Shown here: positions 47,846 to 57,269 of the stretch, in pieces
Numbering within the stretch: position 1 is the stretch's first letter
How the letters are laid out: the number at the start of each line of letters is the position of its first letter
DNA from: Kingdonia uniflora
Taxonomy: Eukaryota; Streptophyta; Magnoliopsida; Ranunculales; Circaeasteraceae
Length of the DNA: 64,000 nt
Reading direction: 5' to 3'
Assembly: GCA_014058105.1 (NCBI GenBank)
Contig: JACGCM010002752.1
Coordinates: 620,001 to 684,000, forward strand
The notes under the pieces: model-generated
What the model was told of the DNA's origin: nothing
Databases searched by the model: none
Seen by the model: only the letters and a program-made list of their open reading frames with translations
Made by a program: the position numbers and the translations under genes

Positions 47846-48287
47846 TATAGGGGACTAATCTCGTAGAGGGGAGATTACACTCTTTCATCATATGATTCAT
47901 ACTTAAACAGGGATTCTAGGAAGCGCACTTAATAGAAATATAGAGATTCTAGTAGGCACACTTGCGTGGAGTACTAGAATGGGATTCCTCCACTTGTTCT
48001 CTAGGGTGGCTCTCCTCTCATATTTATAAAGGATTGGAAAGGTGACGTTACTATAAAGAAGTTAAATTACCAATATATCATTCTTTACAGTTGTCTTATA
48101 CCAGAGTTTGTCTGCAGAGTTGTCGGTCTTCGACCTTGTGTTGAGGTGTCTGTCTGAAACATTAGAGGTCTTGATGGTATACTCACCCTGGCTTTCTTAA
48201 TTTGCTAGTACACATGGTAGGCTTCGAGCTGCTTGAAAGTCTTCGAGTATTTGGCCTGTTCTCGAAGATTGCAAGTAGGCTACAACA
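47846..48287 (-). repeat. Tat-3 5' LTR (right)
   Basis: TATAGGGGACTAATC...GGCTACAACA. It is about 150 bp shorter than the left LTR because of one internal deletion. Terminal TG has become TA at the PBS side. Confidence 0.85.
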
Positions 48288-48322
48288 TGATCGTAGGGTT
48301 GTCTTTTGGATTGGTTATGGGC

Positions 48323-48820
48323 CAGGGTTGTCAATGGACCGGATCGAGCCAGGATCTTGGCCGATCCTAACCCGATCTATTAAGAAATGCAGAGATCCTG
48401 ACCCGATCCTTAAAGGATTTAGGTAATCCTTATCCGACCCTATCTGATCCGTTATGCTTAAAATTTTAATTTTAGCAGTTGATAACAAAGCATATTTTTA
48501 TAAACCATGAACAATAGACATTTAACATATATATAAAATCGAATACATACCTATAAACTAAAAAATGATGCATTATATCCAAGATAAGAGACAAAGTTAA
48601 AGACTTAATGTACATTACAAATATATAAAAAAATCTTTGTTAACGGATCAGGTTTTTAAGGATTGGGTCACGTTTGAATCCTAACCCGATCCATTAGGTA
48701 AAGGATCAGATCATTAACGGGGTCAGATCCTAGATGATCAATATTTTTATGATCTTGATCCTTTGTTAACGGATTGGACCAGATCAAATACAGGGTCAAA
48801 TCCAATCCATTGACAGCTTA
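48323..48820. mobile_element. Small hAT-type MITE
   Basis: 498 bp with ends CAGGGTTGTCAATGG and CCATTGACAGCTTA, and TSD TTATGGGC / TTATGGGA (48315-48322, 48821-48828). Subterminal GATCC and ACCCGATCC motifs recur in both orientations. It lies in the right part of the outer hAT element. No coding capacity. Confidence 0.82.
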
Positions 48821-49180
48821 TTATGGGAAAGTCACTATTTTATTTATAATATCTGGACAATTTTTTTTAGGTTAGAGTTGGGTTGACTCAACCCAAGCTT
48901 CTTGACCCAACCATAATCATGTCAAACGGGTTAGGTAGGGTTAACCCAAAAATTGGTGGGGGTTTGGGTTTGTTAAACCTAACACAAATAATTATTAAGT
49001 CAGGTTTGGGTTTAGAGTTTTGTTACACGAACCTGAACTAACCCGGTCAGAGTTGACACAACCTGACTCGATTGCCACCCCTACCAATTTGGCTATAACC
49101 ACAGGTTAACGACATTTGAAGTTAATTTTAACCTGAACTCCCGCAAATGCCCTCACGAGATTTTAAACAAGTTAACATGG

Positions 49181-49418
49181 GTTTCTCAGGTCACTTCCAT
49201 ATCATCCTAAAATAACAACATCTACTACAAAAATCACAAAAACAGATTAGCGTGTAGTCCCCACATATTTTCCTACAATTAGTCTTTAGTCCCCATTTCT
49301 TCAATTTTAGCTTAATGGTGATTGATAAAATTTCATATTCTAACACCACAGTAGAGCATACAATATCAGAAAAAACAAAATTACAGAACCAAATGAAAAC
49401 CCTAGAGAGAGAAAAATA

Positions 49419-49470
<52 letters not shown>

Positions 49471-49564
49471 TAGATATAGTCTTGGACATGGAGATGAAGA
49501 TGACCATTGATTATACGCGACCTAGTGACATGGCCTGCTGATGTGGCCTGGTGACATGAAGACA
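49181..49564. repeat. Spacer of the inverted-repeat element with GA microsatellite
   Basis: Loop region between the two inverted arms. A (GA)n run of about 40 bp lies at 49424-49463. A minus-strand ORF across it encodes LS repeats and is a microsatellite artefact. Confidence 0.6.
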
Positions 49565-49861
49565 ACATGTTTAGTTATTTTCAAAATTCTCGTAAATGTA
49601 GATTAGGTACTTCATGCTAAAATTGGACTTCAACGGAGGTTGAACTGTGGTCATAGCTAAATTGGGGACCAAAACTAATTATTTAAACAAATTATGAACT
49701 AAAAGCAATAATTAAAATGTATGTGGGACCAAAGTAAAAAAATTTATTCATTATGAAGGAAATAATGGTTCAAAATATTTAGTTAGAAAGAAATAACTTG
49801 GACACTGCATCAAAGATCATCTTACTACTCTGTGTCTATCATAATAGTCATTATATACTAA

Positions 49862-50244
49862 GAGAATCTTTAACAGCATGGTATGTTGTTAAGGTTTTCC
49901 CATACTTTTGCAAAACCCCCTTCCAATAGGAGTATGAGGTTCAACATACTCACCCTCTTACCCCTCCAAAGTATGCGAAACTTGAACTTGGGGAGGAGTA
50001 TGCGCATACCACCTTGGCACTGAACCGTTGAGCGCCCAACATTTTTTTAATACAACTGACATCTCCCTCTCCTATCAGAACTTCTCTCTCCTACTTAGGC
50101 GCTGAACCGCTGAAAGTGTAGATTTTTTTAATACGCGTGGTATCTCTCTTAAAATTGTAATTCTCTGTTGAATGAAAATAGTATGCGATTCTAGAATGCC
50201 GGTATGGTAAATCGGAATCGCATACTCTTTTGTTGGAGATGCTC
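49862..50244. mobile_element. Harbinger-type MITE abutting the larger element
   Basis: 383 bp with ends GAGAATCTTTAACAG and GTTGGAGATGCTC, flanked by TAA (49859-49861 and 50245-50247). The inner sequence is closely related to the MITE at 37282-37700. Its right TAA is immediately followed by the end of the next family member at 50248. Confidence 0.9.
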
Positions 50245-50829
50245 TAAGAGCACCTCCTACATGGTATGTTGTTAAGGTTTTCCCATACTCTTGCAAGAAA
50301 CCCATCCAACAGGGGTATGTGGTTCAAGATACTCACCCCCATAATCCTCCAAAATAAGTAAAACTTGAACTTAGCGAGGAGTATTTGCATATCGCCTAGG
50401 CCCTGAACCGTTGAGTGCCCAATAACTTTTTAATAAAGCTGTCAAAGTGCTGAATCGTTAAGCGCACATAAGTTTTTTTTTCCCAAACTCTAAGCGCTTT
50501 TCAGTAAAGCGCCTACACTCTGTGACCCCAACTACCCTCTCCAACGGCTAGTTTATTTTATTTTACCCAAATTCTTTAAATAAAAAGGGAAGTTTCTTAA
50601 ATTCTCCTTTAAATAATTTTTTTTCACCCTTTTAAATCTAGTTACCATTATCAACTCTCTAGTATCTCAAGCTCTATCAACTTCAAATGGATAATAATTT
50701 TTTTCCAAAATTCTTACTCTCAATACGTTCCATCAACGCAACTTCTAGAATCACCGAACTACTCCATGCCCTCGCATTCCTTTTTTGTGCTACTCAACGT
50801 GCCTGTGAGGGAAAAGAAAAGTGATTATA

Positions 50830-51870
50830 GTTGTTGGATCGACCTTGAAGATTAAACGCTTGCCAAATATTGGGTAACACACTTGCAAGATGCTCAGAAC
50901 GGTAACCAACAAGATGAATCCAAGTTTTGGGGGAAAATAGTAAACGACAACGAAGGAACAAGTGGTATTAAAACCCGTACAAGAGCCGCCATGAAACAAC
51001 GTTGGGGGAAAATCCAATGGAAAACTGTATTTTTTGTGTCTTGAGTTATCAAAGTTCGCGAGGCAAACTATAGGGGGATTGGAAATGAACACCACGAGGT
51101 ACGTTTTAATTTATATGACATGTTTGTTTAAATTTGGTACATTAATTTATTTCGTTAAGTATTCAATTTATTTTCTTTGTGCGTAGTATGACCGTGCAGA
51201 TACTATGTGTGAGAAAATGTTTAAAACCAAGAACAATCGAAAACCATACAAGTTTGGTTTATAATATTTTTGGCATATTATAAAGAAGCATCCAAGATGG
51301 AATCCGGAGATCGTCCATAAAAGCGTCTATGAAATGCAAGTTGGCGGTGACTTTAAGTCTGGCTCTAAGCATAAAAAACGTCTTCAAATGCAAGTCTGGG
51401 GGTTTCAATAGGTTTGAACCCCAGAGAATTAGTTGACGATTACGATGAAGTGATGGACTCGGTTTATCATCTTCGGAGTTAATGAATAGGCCAACGGGGG
51501 ATAAAAGGAAAAAAAAGGCAAAATAACTTTATGACGAAGTTTAAAAGAAGATCAAGGCCCATGAGGGTATAATGGAGATGGTCGGAAATAATGTCAAGCT
51601 AAGGCAATAAGAAAGGGTAACAAAGAAGGCCAATGCGGCGGAACATCTCAAGCTATATCGAAAAAAGCAAGAAATGGAACAATAAATTTGAGACATGGAG
51701 ATTATAAAAAAGAATTTGAGTGGAATTGATAAAGATACCGCCATGTGCTGGTAAATGTTGAAGAACGAAGTGATCACAAAGATGATGGCAAAACACAATG
51801 CCACAAATTCATCAAGTACTAGCGGTGGTAGTGATAATATGCCTCATCAAAAGATGTTGTTTAAATTCTA
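50830..51870 (+). pseudogene. PIF/Harbinger ORF1 (Myb/SANT, NAM-associated type)
   Basis: Plus-strand reading with stops: ED-stop-TLAKYWVTHLQDAQNGNQQ, ESKFWGKIVNDNE, IKTRTRAAMKQRWGKIQW, later DRADTMCEKMFKTKN and a Lys-rich C-terminal region (about 51490-51800). This is the E-D-x2-L-x2-x-W...F-W-x-x-I...R-W-x2-I order of the trihelix/SANT partner protein that binds Harbinger ends. At least six in-frame stops. Confidence 0.65.
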
Positions 51871-52049
51871 ATTGTGTTTTTTTAATAAATATGTTGATTA
51901 TTTTGAAATGCATTGTAATGTTTTTAGTTTGGAATGAATTGTAACTTATAAAGTTTAGAACATTAGTGAAATTGAAATAACGTGTGTAAATATGAAAAGA
52001 AACTACAAGTACAAATTATTGAAATTGAAATAGCAACTCAAGCATTACG

Positions 52050-53354
52050 TTTGGCAAATTTTAAGCAATGCTTAACGAGATCGGCTTGAAGTTTAAAATA
52101 TTTGTTTTCATTTCGGTACTTCAAATGTTCCCCAAGATATTTATCAAAGTCCTCATCCGTAAAAATACCTCAGGAAATATCCGGTGGATACATAAATGGG
52201 TCATTTGCATCATCGTTGTTGTAATCATGTGTCGCTCAATCACGCTCATCGTCGGTAATTATATTATGCAAAATAATGCACGTGTACATAATCAAATTTA
52301 ATGTTTGGGGTTTCCAAAACTAGGCGGTATTCTGAACAATTGCAAAAGGAGCTTTTAAAACACCAAAAACTTGCTCCACATCCTTCCTGACCCCTTTTGC
52401 ATATCCGTAAAAAAAATTCATTGCCGTGATTGGCATTGGAATTGTCTTTACAAATATTCTCCACTTCGGGTAAATACCATCCGCAAGATAATAACTAATA
52501 TCATAGTCGTGACCTTCAAATTTATAATTTATGAGAGGGGTATTTCCCATTGCTAGGTTGTTGAACAATTTGCTAGGTTCAACAACATTGATGTCATTGT
52601 TCGACCCCGGCATGCCGAAGAAAGCATGCCAAATCCACAAATCATACGAAGCCACTTCAAGTATGATTATCAATTTTTTACTCTTCCCATTAAAAGCCTC
52701 TTGGTACGCCTTAGGGAAATTCTTCCAACTCCAATGCATACAATCGATGCTCCCCAACATTCCTGGGAAATACCTCGCCTCATTTTCTTTAAGAAAGTTT
52801 GCTAGATCGGCCGGAGTAGGAGATCGCAAGTACTCATTTCGATATAAATGAATCACCGCTTTGTAAAAAATTTCCAACACTTCAAAGGCCGTACTTTCCA
52901 CCGTTTGACAATACTCGTCCGTCGAATTACTGGGAGTGCCCATACGAAATGCGAACGTCATTTTTTGATGATCCGTTAATCCTTGTGTGTTTGACGCATT
53001 AGGCTTGCATAAGAAATAAAAGTTGTACTCCTAAATAACTTGAAGAATGAGTAGAAATAGATCACGCGATATTAAGAATCTTCCCCAAAAAAATTTTACA
53101 TCGTAAGTCAGTTTTACTTCGGCAAAATAATCATCTAACAAAAGTTGATTGAAGATTTTATGCTTGCGATTGGCATATTTCCGGCCCATCATCGATCCCC
53201 CAACCTTTCTGAGAAACCCAGATTTGAAAGTTTTATATGATAACATCAAATTTAAATGAATGCTTTGACACAACGCGTACTCTTCCAATAATTCACCATT
53301 TTCGTCGGAGGAACTACCCAAATAATTTGTGAGGATGCTATTAGTTGGGAACAT
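52050..53354 (-). pseudogene. PIF/Harbinger DDE nuclease (DDE_Tnp_4)
   Basis: 53354-53031 encodes the N-terminal part (KHKIFNQLLLDDYFAEV, FFWGRFLISRDLFL). After a stop, 52961-52320 gives the core: PGMLGSIDCMHWSWKNFP (first catalytic Asp), LWIWHAFFGMPGSNNDINV (second Asp), YYLADGIYPKW, RKDVEQVFGVLKAPFAIV (Glu). A TAG then precedes YTCIILHNIITDDERD, the conserved C-terminal Cys/His-Asn motif. The catalytic DDE residues remain. Two stops break it. It would cut TTA/TAA-flanked ends such as the neighbouring MITEs. Confidence 0.88.
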
Positions 53355-53480
53355 GTTGCTTGAGAACTTGGAAATAGAGATAGATAGTTGTTTGAATGTG
53401 TAGAAATGTATGTGTTCAATAAGATATATATAAGAGAAATAAAAATGAGATATTTGAGCGGGAAATATAAGGCAGAAGAT

Positions 53481-54420
53481 TTGAGCGGGAAATAATGGTG
53501 GGAGACTTAAGGAAAATAAAGGCGGAAGACATAGTATTCCAAATTAGCAACATGACAGCATAATCCAAAAAAAAATATAGCAACATAACTTAAATGTAAA
53601 ACTAAAAAGTCCAGCATTTAAACATAACGACATGAGCCAAAATAAAAATATAGCGACATAGTTCAAATGTAAAACTAAGAAGTTCAACATTAAAACATAA
53701 CAACATAGTCCAAAATTAAAACATAACGACATAGTCCAAAAGATGAACATAACGATTAAGGACAAATTATCACAATTGGTATCGATCAAGCTGCTCTTGC
53801 AATTCTGTAATAGATTGTTCTAACTTTTGATTTTGATCGTAAAGCTCTTGTATCTGGGCATCTCTCTTTGATCGTCTCATCCCTGCCAGTGATAACACCA
53901 GTATAATACACGTATATCAAAATTGTCTAATCATACGCAATCTACTTGCCACCGAAATACATACGTCTAGACTCATCCATATACTGCATGTACTGCAATA
54001 ATAAAAGGTGTCATGAGCAAAACTTATATATGTAAATAAAATGATATAAAAATGTTACAATATCAAATTAACCATTTACCATTGTATCATGATATAAACC
54101 AGGAGATGGTACCCCGGGGACGCCGCTAAGGCGATGTATGTCTAGAAACCAATCAGTACCATCAATATCAACAACTCTAAACTACCATATGGAATCAACA
54201 CTGGTATCCATGTCCTTTTTGAATTGTGTATCCTATGGCATGGAATGTGCAAACCTCAGAGGAATAATTTCCCCTCTAATTGCTCTTAACCCGATCACAT
54301 CAGCGTTGATCATCCATGGGCAGTCTGGTAAAATATATGTTATGAAAATCCAAGCCCAGTATAGATCGTGGCTGATGTGATCTATGAGAAATTGCTTACC
54401 ATCTACATATCCCTAACCTC
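53481..54420. other. Between Harbinger nuclease and PMD gene; short repeats
   Basis: 53540-53760 contains several near-copies of a phrase like ACATAACGACATAGTCCAAA and AAATGTAAAACTAA (a low-order repeat). No supported coding region apart from the possible distal exons of the PMD gene. Confidence 0.45.
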
Positions 54421-55842
54421 TAAGCCGGTCTAGATAATGATCGCCAAGTATTTAATGATCCCCAAACATATCCTAAGCGGGTAAAGGGTCCGCTGGAACA
54501 TGTGCATATCCCCAAATACCAAAAGAGAACACCGTTCCCCCAAATACCAAGCATGCGAAAGGCTAAGAACCTGAAGATGTACTCTTTTCCGTGAATACCA
54601 TCGTGCAACTGCTAGGGGCCTGTCATCGTAACTTTCTAAACCTTGGTGCATCTCTAAATACGAGTCCCAATGACACATGAGATTGTTTAGCCTCCGCATC
54701 TTAATCTGAACCCTAGCAATACTCACGTTGTTGTGCATCCTCCTATTAACTTTCTCCATCAAATTTACCCTCATCCATTGAGTTAATCTTGGGAAATAGA
54801 GGTACACGTGTTTAGTTGCCTCATCTTGATGTATAGGGTAGAGATTTGCTGAATATTCATAGTATTAATATTCAAGCAAACTCCACCAACCACACAAACC
54901 CTTCACACCTAAAGAGTAAGTGTCAAGGGCCGTGTATAAATCCCCTAAAATGGCGAAGCCCCAATTATAATCATCCAATCTATCTAGGTCGGCAATCGCG
55001 GTCAAATAACCCAACCTAATCGTACTTTTACTATTGGGGAAGAAGAGCTCAGCCATTAGAAAAAATATAAAAGCCCAGGTAGATAAATGTTGGGTCATGG
55101 GATCATTTTTGTTCGCCTCAATAAACCACTTTATCCAATTTATCTTTACAGCCCTCGAATTGACATAATTTTCATGGGAAAAAATTGGTGATATATTATT
55201 GGCTTTTCATAATCAAAATTAAACGGTAATGGACACTTTTTGAGATCCCCGATAGCTATCCCCATTATCATGTAAAAGTCTAACGGGGTAAATCCCATCT
55301 CCGTGTCCACTAAGTGGAATGTGTGGGTGGTCGGCCACCACCTCTTCGAGAGGCCTTGAACTAAAGTTCTATCGCTTTTTTCGAGTGCCCAATATCTATC
55401 AATTTTTTCGATACAACATTTGAAAAAATTACCGAATGGGGAATTCATTAGCCAACCCTTTTGTTTTTTATGCAACTTGTCGTAGGTCTTCACAATCATA
55501 AGCATCTCGCCACAAAAGTTAAGAGCACCCCCCTACATCATCACCAACATCACATTTCATCAAACACATTGTTAAACATCAAAACATTTCTTTGAGAGAT
55601 TTCATCAAACAATTGGCTAAAGGTAAAAAAATTCAATGATTTTTTTTCTTCTCACCGTGATTATTACAACTTTATTCGATATATGACTTTTACCTTCCCG
55701 GCAACACAACCACGCCCCTCATGCAATCAAAATGAATATCGAGGGGAGGAGGAGCGTGTGCGGGTCTTTCCTCGTGCGAGATAAATCTCTCCATTACCGC
55801 CTTGCGATTTTGGCGTCGGGCAGTGTGATTATAATTTTCCAT
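54420..55842 (-). pseudogene. Plant mobile domain (PMD, MAIN-like) gene, broken
   Basis: Exon 1 (ATG 55842, MENYNHTARRQNRKAVMERF) ends VVVLPGR before a GTAAAAG donor. Exon 2 starts after TGATGTAG (about 55532) and reads NFCGEMLMIVKTYDK, RTLVQGLSKRWWPTTHTFHL, GFTPLDFYMIMGIAIGDLKK. The W-x-P-T-T-H-T-F-H block is the PMD signature (proteins MAIN, MAIL1-3 and transposon-borne relatives). A frameshift near 55200 moves the following NSRAVKINWIKWFIEANKND and LSTWAFIFFLMAELFFPNSK into another frame. More breaks follow before SHAWYLGERC (about 54540). MAIN-type proteins act in the nucleus with phosphatase PP7L in transposon silencing. This copy is probably transposon-associated and non-functional. Confidence 0.75.
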
Positions 55843-57208
55843 CGATTTTTGTCGTCATTGTAATTCTCTTGCTTGATTATGGGTTGTGTGAAGAATTAGG
55901 GTGGTGGAGTTGGGAAAAAATTTTGATCTCTTCAAATCATATAGACATGTGGCAGGAGAGAGAATGCATAAAAGAAACAAGTTAACTCCCAATTTAACAC
56001 CATTTGATTTTTAATTATTTAATATTTTCTCTCTCTGATTAATTACCACCATCTAACATAAAAATTAGCCCTTTTCTGTTTTTGTCGATTCATGTTCGTT
56101 TTGATAAAGTTTCACTGAATGTTTAGTGAGATTTTGGACAAATTTCACCATTTAGTGAAACTTACAAATGTCGACAAGTTTAGAAAAATTTATGGGCACT
56201 CGGTATTGTGTCTTGTGACACTCGGTACTTCGCAAAAAAGAGAAAAGGGGGTCGGTTATGTTCTAGGCATACACCAACTTTCATGTTTTGGTCTATACTC
56301 TATAGGATGTCCGAAATCAAAGCACGATGAACATTTGCTAGAACCCTAATGTTTACAAGCACGGAAGCGCTGAATAGTCGAAAAGATTATCGGAGTACCA
56401 CGCCTGAAATGTTGGTTTAAAATGCTAGAAGACTATTAGTACTACTACTACTACAGAAGGTTCAATAATATATTAATCTTCCTTGTATTAAAATCATGCC
56501 TAAGAATCAACAAAAAATATGAGTACCATACATCGATGGTTCTTATTTATCAAGCTATAACAGTCACGAAATCATCGTGTACACCCATGGCTTAACTGTT
56601 TAGTAAGGGCAAACTTAATCAAACAAGAAAATGACTATTTTCGCATTCACTATTGAATGAGCTCAGATTGCTTCCAAAAGATGACGGTGCCCTCACCCAC
56701 ATTCAAAAATATCGTACGCAAAACATTTCAAAATACAGTAACCATATATAGACGTAAAAATGGGTTTCTTATTGAACTGGTTCCAGACATAATTTATCGG
56801 TGATGTTTACACTTCTTTCTTTGGATCCACAGAAGCTCTTTTCATGAAATGCCGTTCTTCCGCCACGACTCTCTAGGATGTGTATTCATAAAAATACACA
56901 TACTTTCTCATCCCCCAATTCCCTCGCTGACCAAAATATTTACAAAGTATTTCCTCGGACTAAATTTAATTTATTCAATATCTAGTCACAGTGTCACATT
57001 ATGGAATATTTCTGAGCCAACTTTCTTTCAATTCAGCACTAGTGAAATCACACTTTAGAAAGATTTAAGGATGCTCTAAAAATTTATTTCTCCTTGCCCG
57101 ATCTCGGAGCCATCGGCCTACATCTACATGACAAGGAACTACGAGGAACATGCATTTAAAAAAAAGAAAAAGGATTTAGTACAAAAAGCATTTAAAGAGA
57201 AAAAAAAT
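55843..57208. other. Intergenic, no gene seen
   Basis: AT-rich flank of the PMD gene. The weak candidate right end of the Harbinger element (AAGGATGCTC then TAA, about 57068-57079) lies here. Nothing else supported. Confidence 0.4.
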
Positions 57209-57269
57209 AGGGCCCAACCGGTGACCTCTTGATCTGCAGTCAAATGCTCTACCACTGAGCTATAGACCC
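57209..57269 (-). pseudogene. tRNA-Cys(GCA) pseudogene lacking 11 nt of the T-arm
   Basis: The minus strand begins GGGTCTATAGCTCAGTGGTA, then has an anticodon loop CTGCAGA (GCA anticodon) and ends GGTCACCGGTTGGGCCCT. Compared with the plant tRNA-Cys pattern, one CCGGTT and the intervening TTCGAAC-type T-loop are missing. The B-box is gone and no T-stem can form. The length is 61 nt against a usual 72. D-stem, anticodon stem and acceptor stem are otherwise readable. Confidence 0.85.

Larger units (their letters stand above)
19835..48287 (-). mobile_element. Tat-3: Tat-lineage Ty3/Gypsy retrotransposon (host of Tat-2)
   Basis: LTRs lie at 19835-20426 and 47846-48287, with the PBS next to the right LTR and a polypurine tract next to the left. 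Minus-strand gag, protease, RT, RNase H and integrase are decayed, in that order from right to left. The antisense gene lies at 36057-41349 and a tandem array at 41570-42125. Without Tat-2 the element is about 13 kb. Flanking 5-mers ggatt and tgatc share only GAT, so the TSD has decayed or the ends shifted. Insertions inside it: Tat-2, a Harbinger-type MITE and a hAT-type MITE. All reading frames contain stops, so it is immobile. Confidence 0.88.
19381..49083. mobile_element. hAT-type non-autonomous element split by Tat-3
   Basis: Left end TAGGGCTAAC at 19381, right end CCACCCCTA at 49083, flanked by an identical 8-bp duplication CCAATTTG (19373-19380 and 49084-49091). Both ends carry dense GGGTTTGGGTTT / ACCCAAACC subterminal motifs in opposite senses, normal for hAT MITEs with a TAGGGGTGGCAA-like end. 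No transposase. Its own DNA is 19381-19834 and about 48288-49083, the latter also holding a smaller hAT-type MITE (48323-48820). Confidence 0.8.
19311..49727. mobile_element. Outermost inverted-repeat element hosting the nest
   Basis: The segment 19311-19380 followed by 49092-49180 is the reverse complement, with scattered differences, of about 49565-49727 (for example TAGCTATGACCACAG against GGCTATAACCACAG). With the inserted DNA removed, this is a short element of about 700 bp with long (about 160 bp) inverted arms and a spacer at 49181-49564. It resembles a foldback or Mutator-like MITE. No TSD was identified. The right arm is uninterrupted and gives the empty site for the hAT insertion in the left arm. 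Confidence 0.6.
50248..53480. mobile_element. Decayed PIF/Harbinger element, left end and both genes
   Basis: Starts GAGCACCTCCTACATGG after TAA and shares about 200 bp of its left end with the two MITEs. Inside are a plus-strand Myb/SANT-like ORF1 and a convergent minus-strand DDE nuclease, the two-gene set of PIF/Harbinger. The right end is not certain. A GATGCTC followed by TAA at about 57077 is a weak candidate that would put the plant-mobile-domain gene inside. Confidence 0.7.

Noticed and set aside
19830..48292. Target-site duplication for Tat-3 (ggatt / tgatc)
   Set aside because: Only three of five bases agree, so I do not claim it; the element is defined by its LTRs, PBS and polypurine tract instead.
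19381..49083. Telomere-like GGGTTTGGGTTT / AAACCCAAACCC stretches near 19420-19520 and 48950-49060
   Set aside because: They lie symmetrically inside the two ends of a TSD-flanked hAT-type element and are irregular; they fit subterminal motifs, not an interstitial telomere.
49191..49568. 125-codon minus-strand ORF with a long Leu-Ser run
   Set aside because: It comes from the (GA)n microsatellite and has no other motif.
57060..57079. Right terminal repeat of the Harbinger element (GGATGCTC then TAA)
   Set aside because: The end resembles the MITE terminus for only about 8 bases and the preceding sequence does not match; kept only as a possibility.
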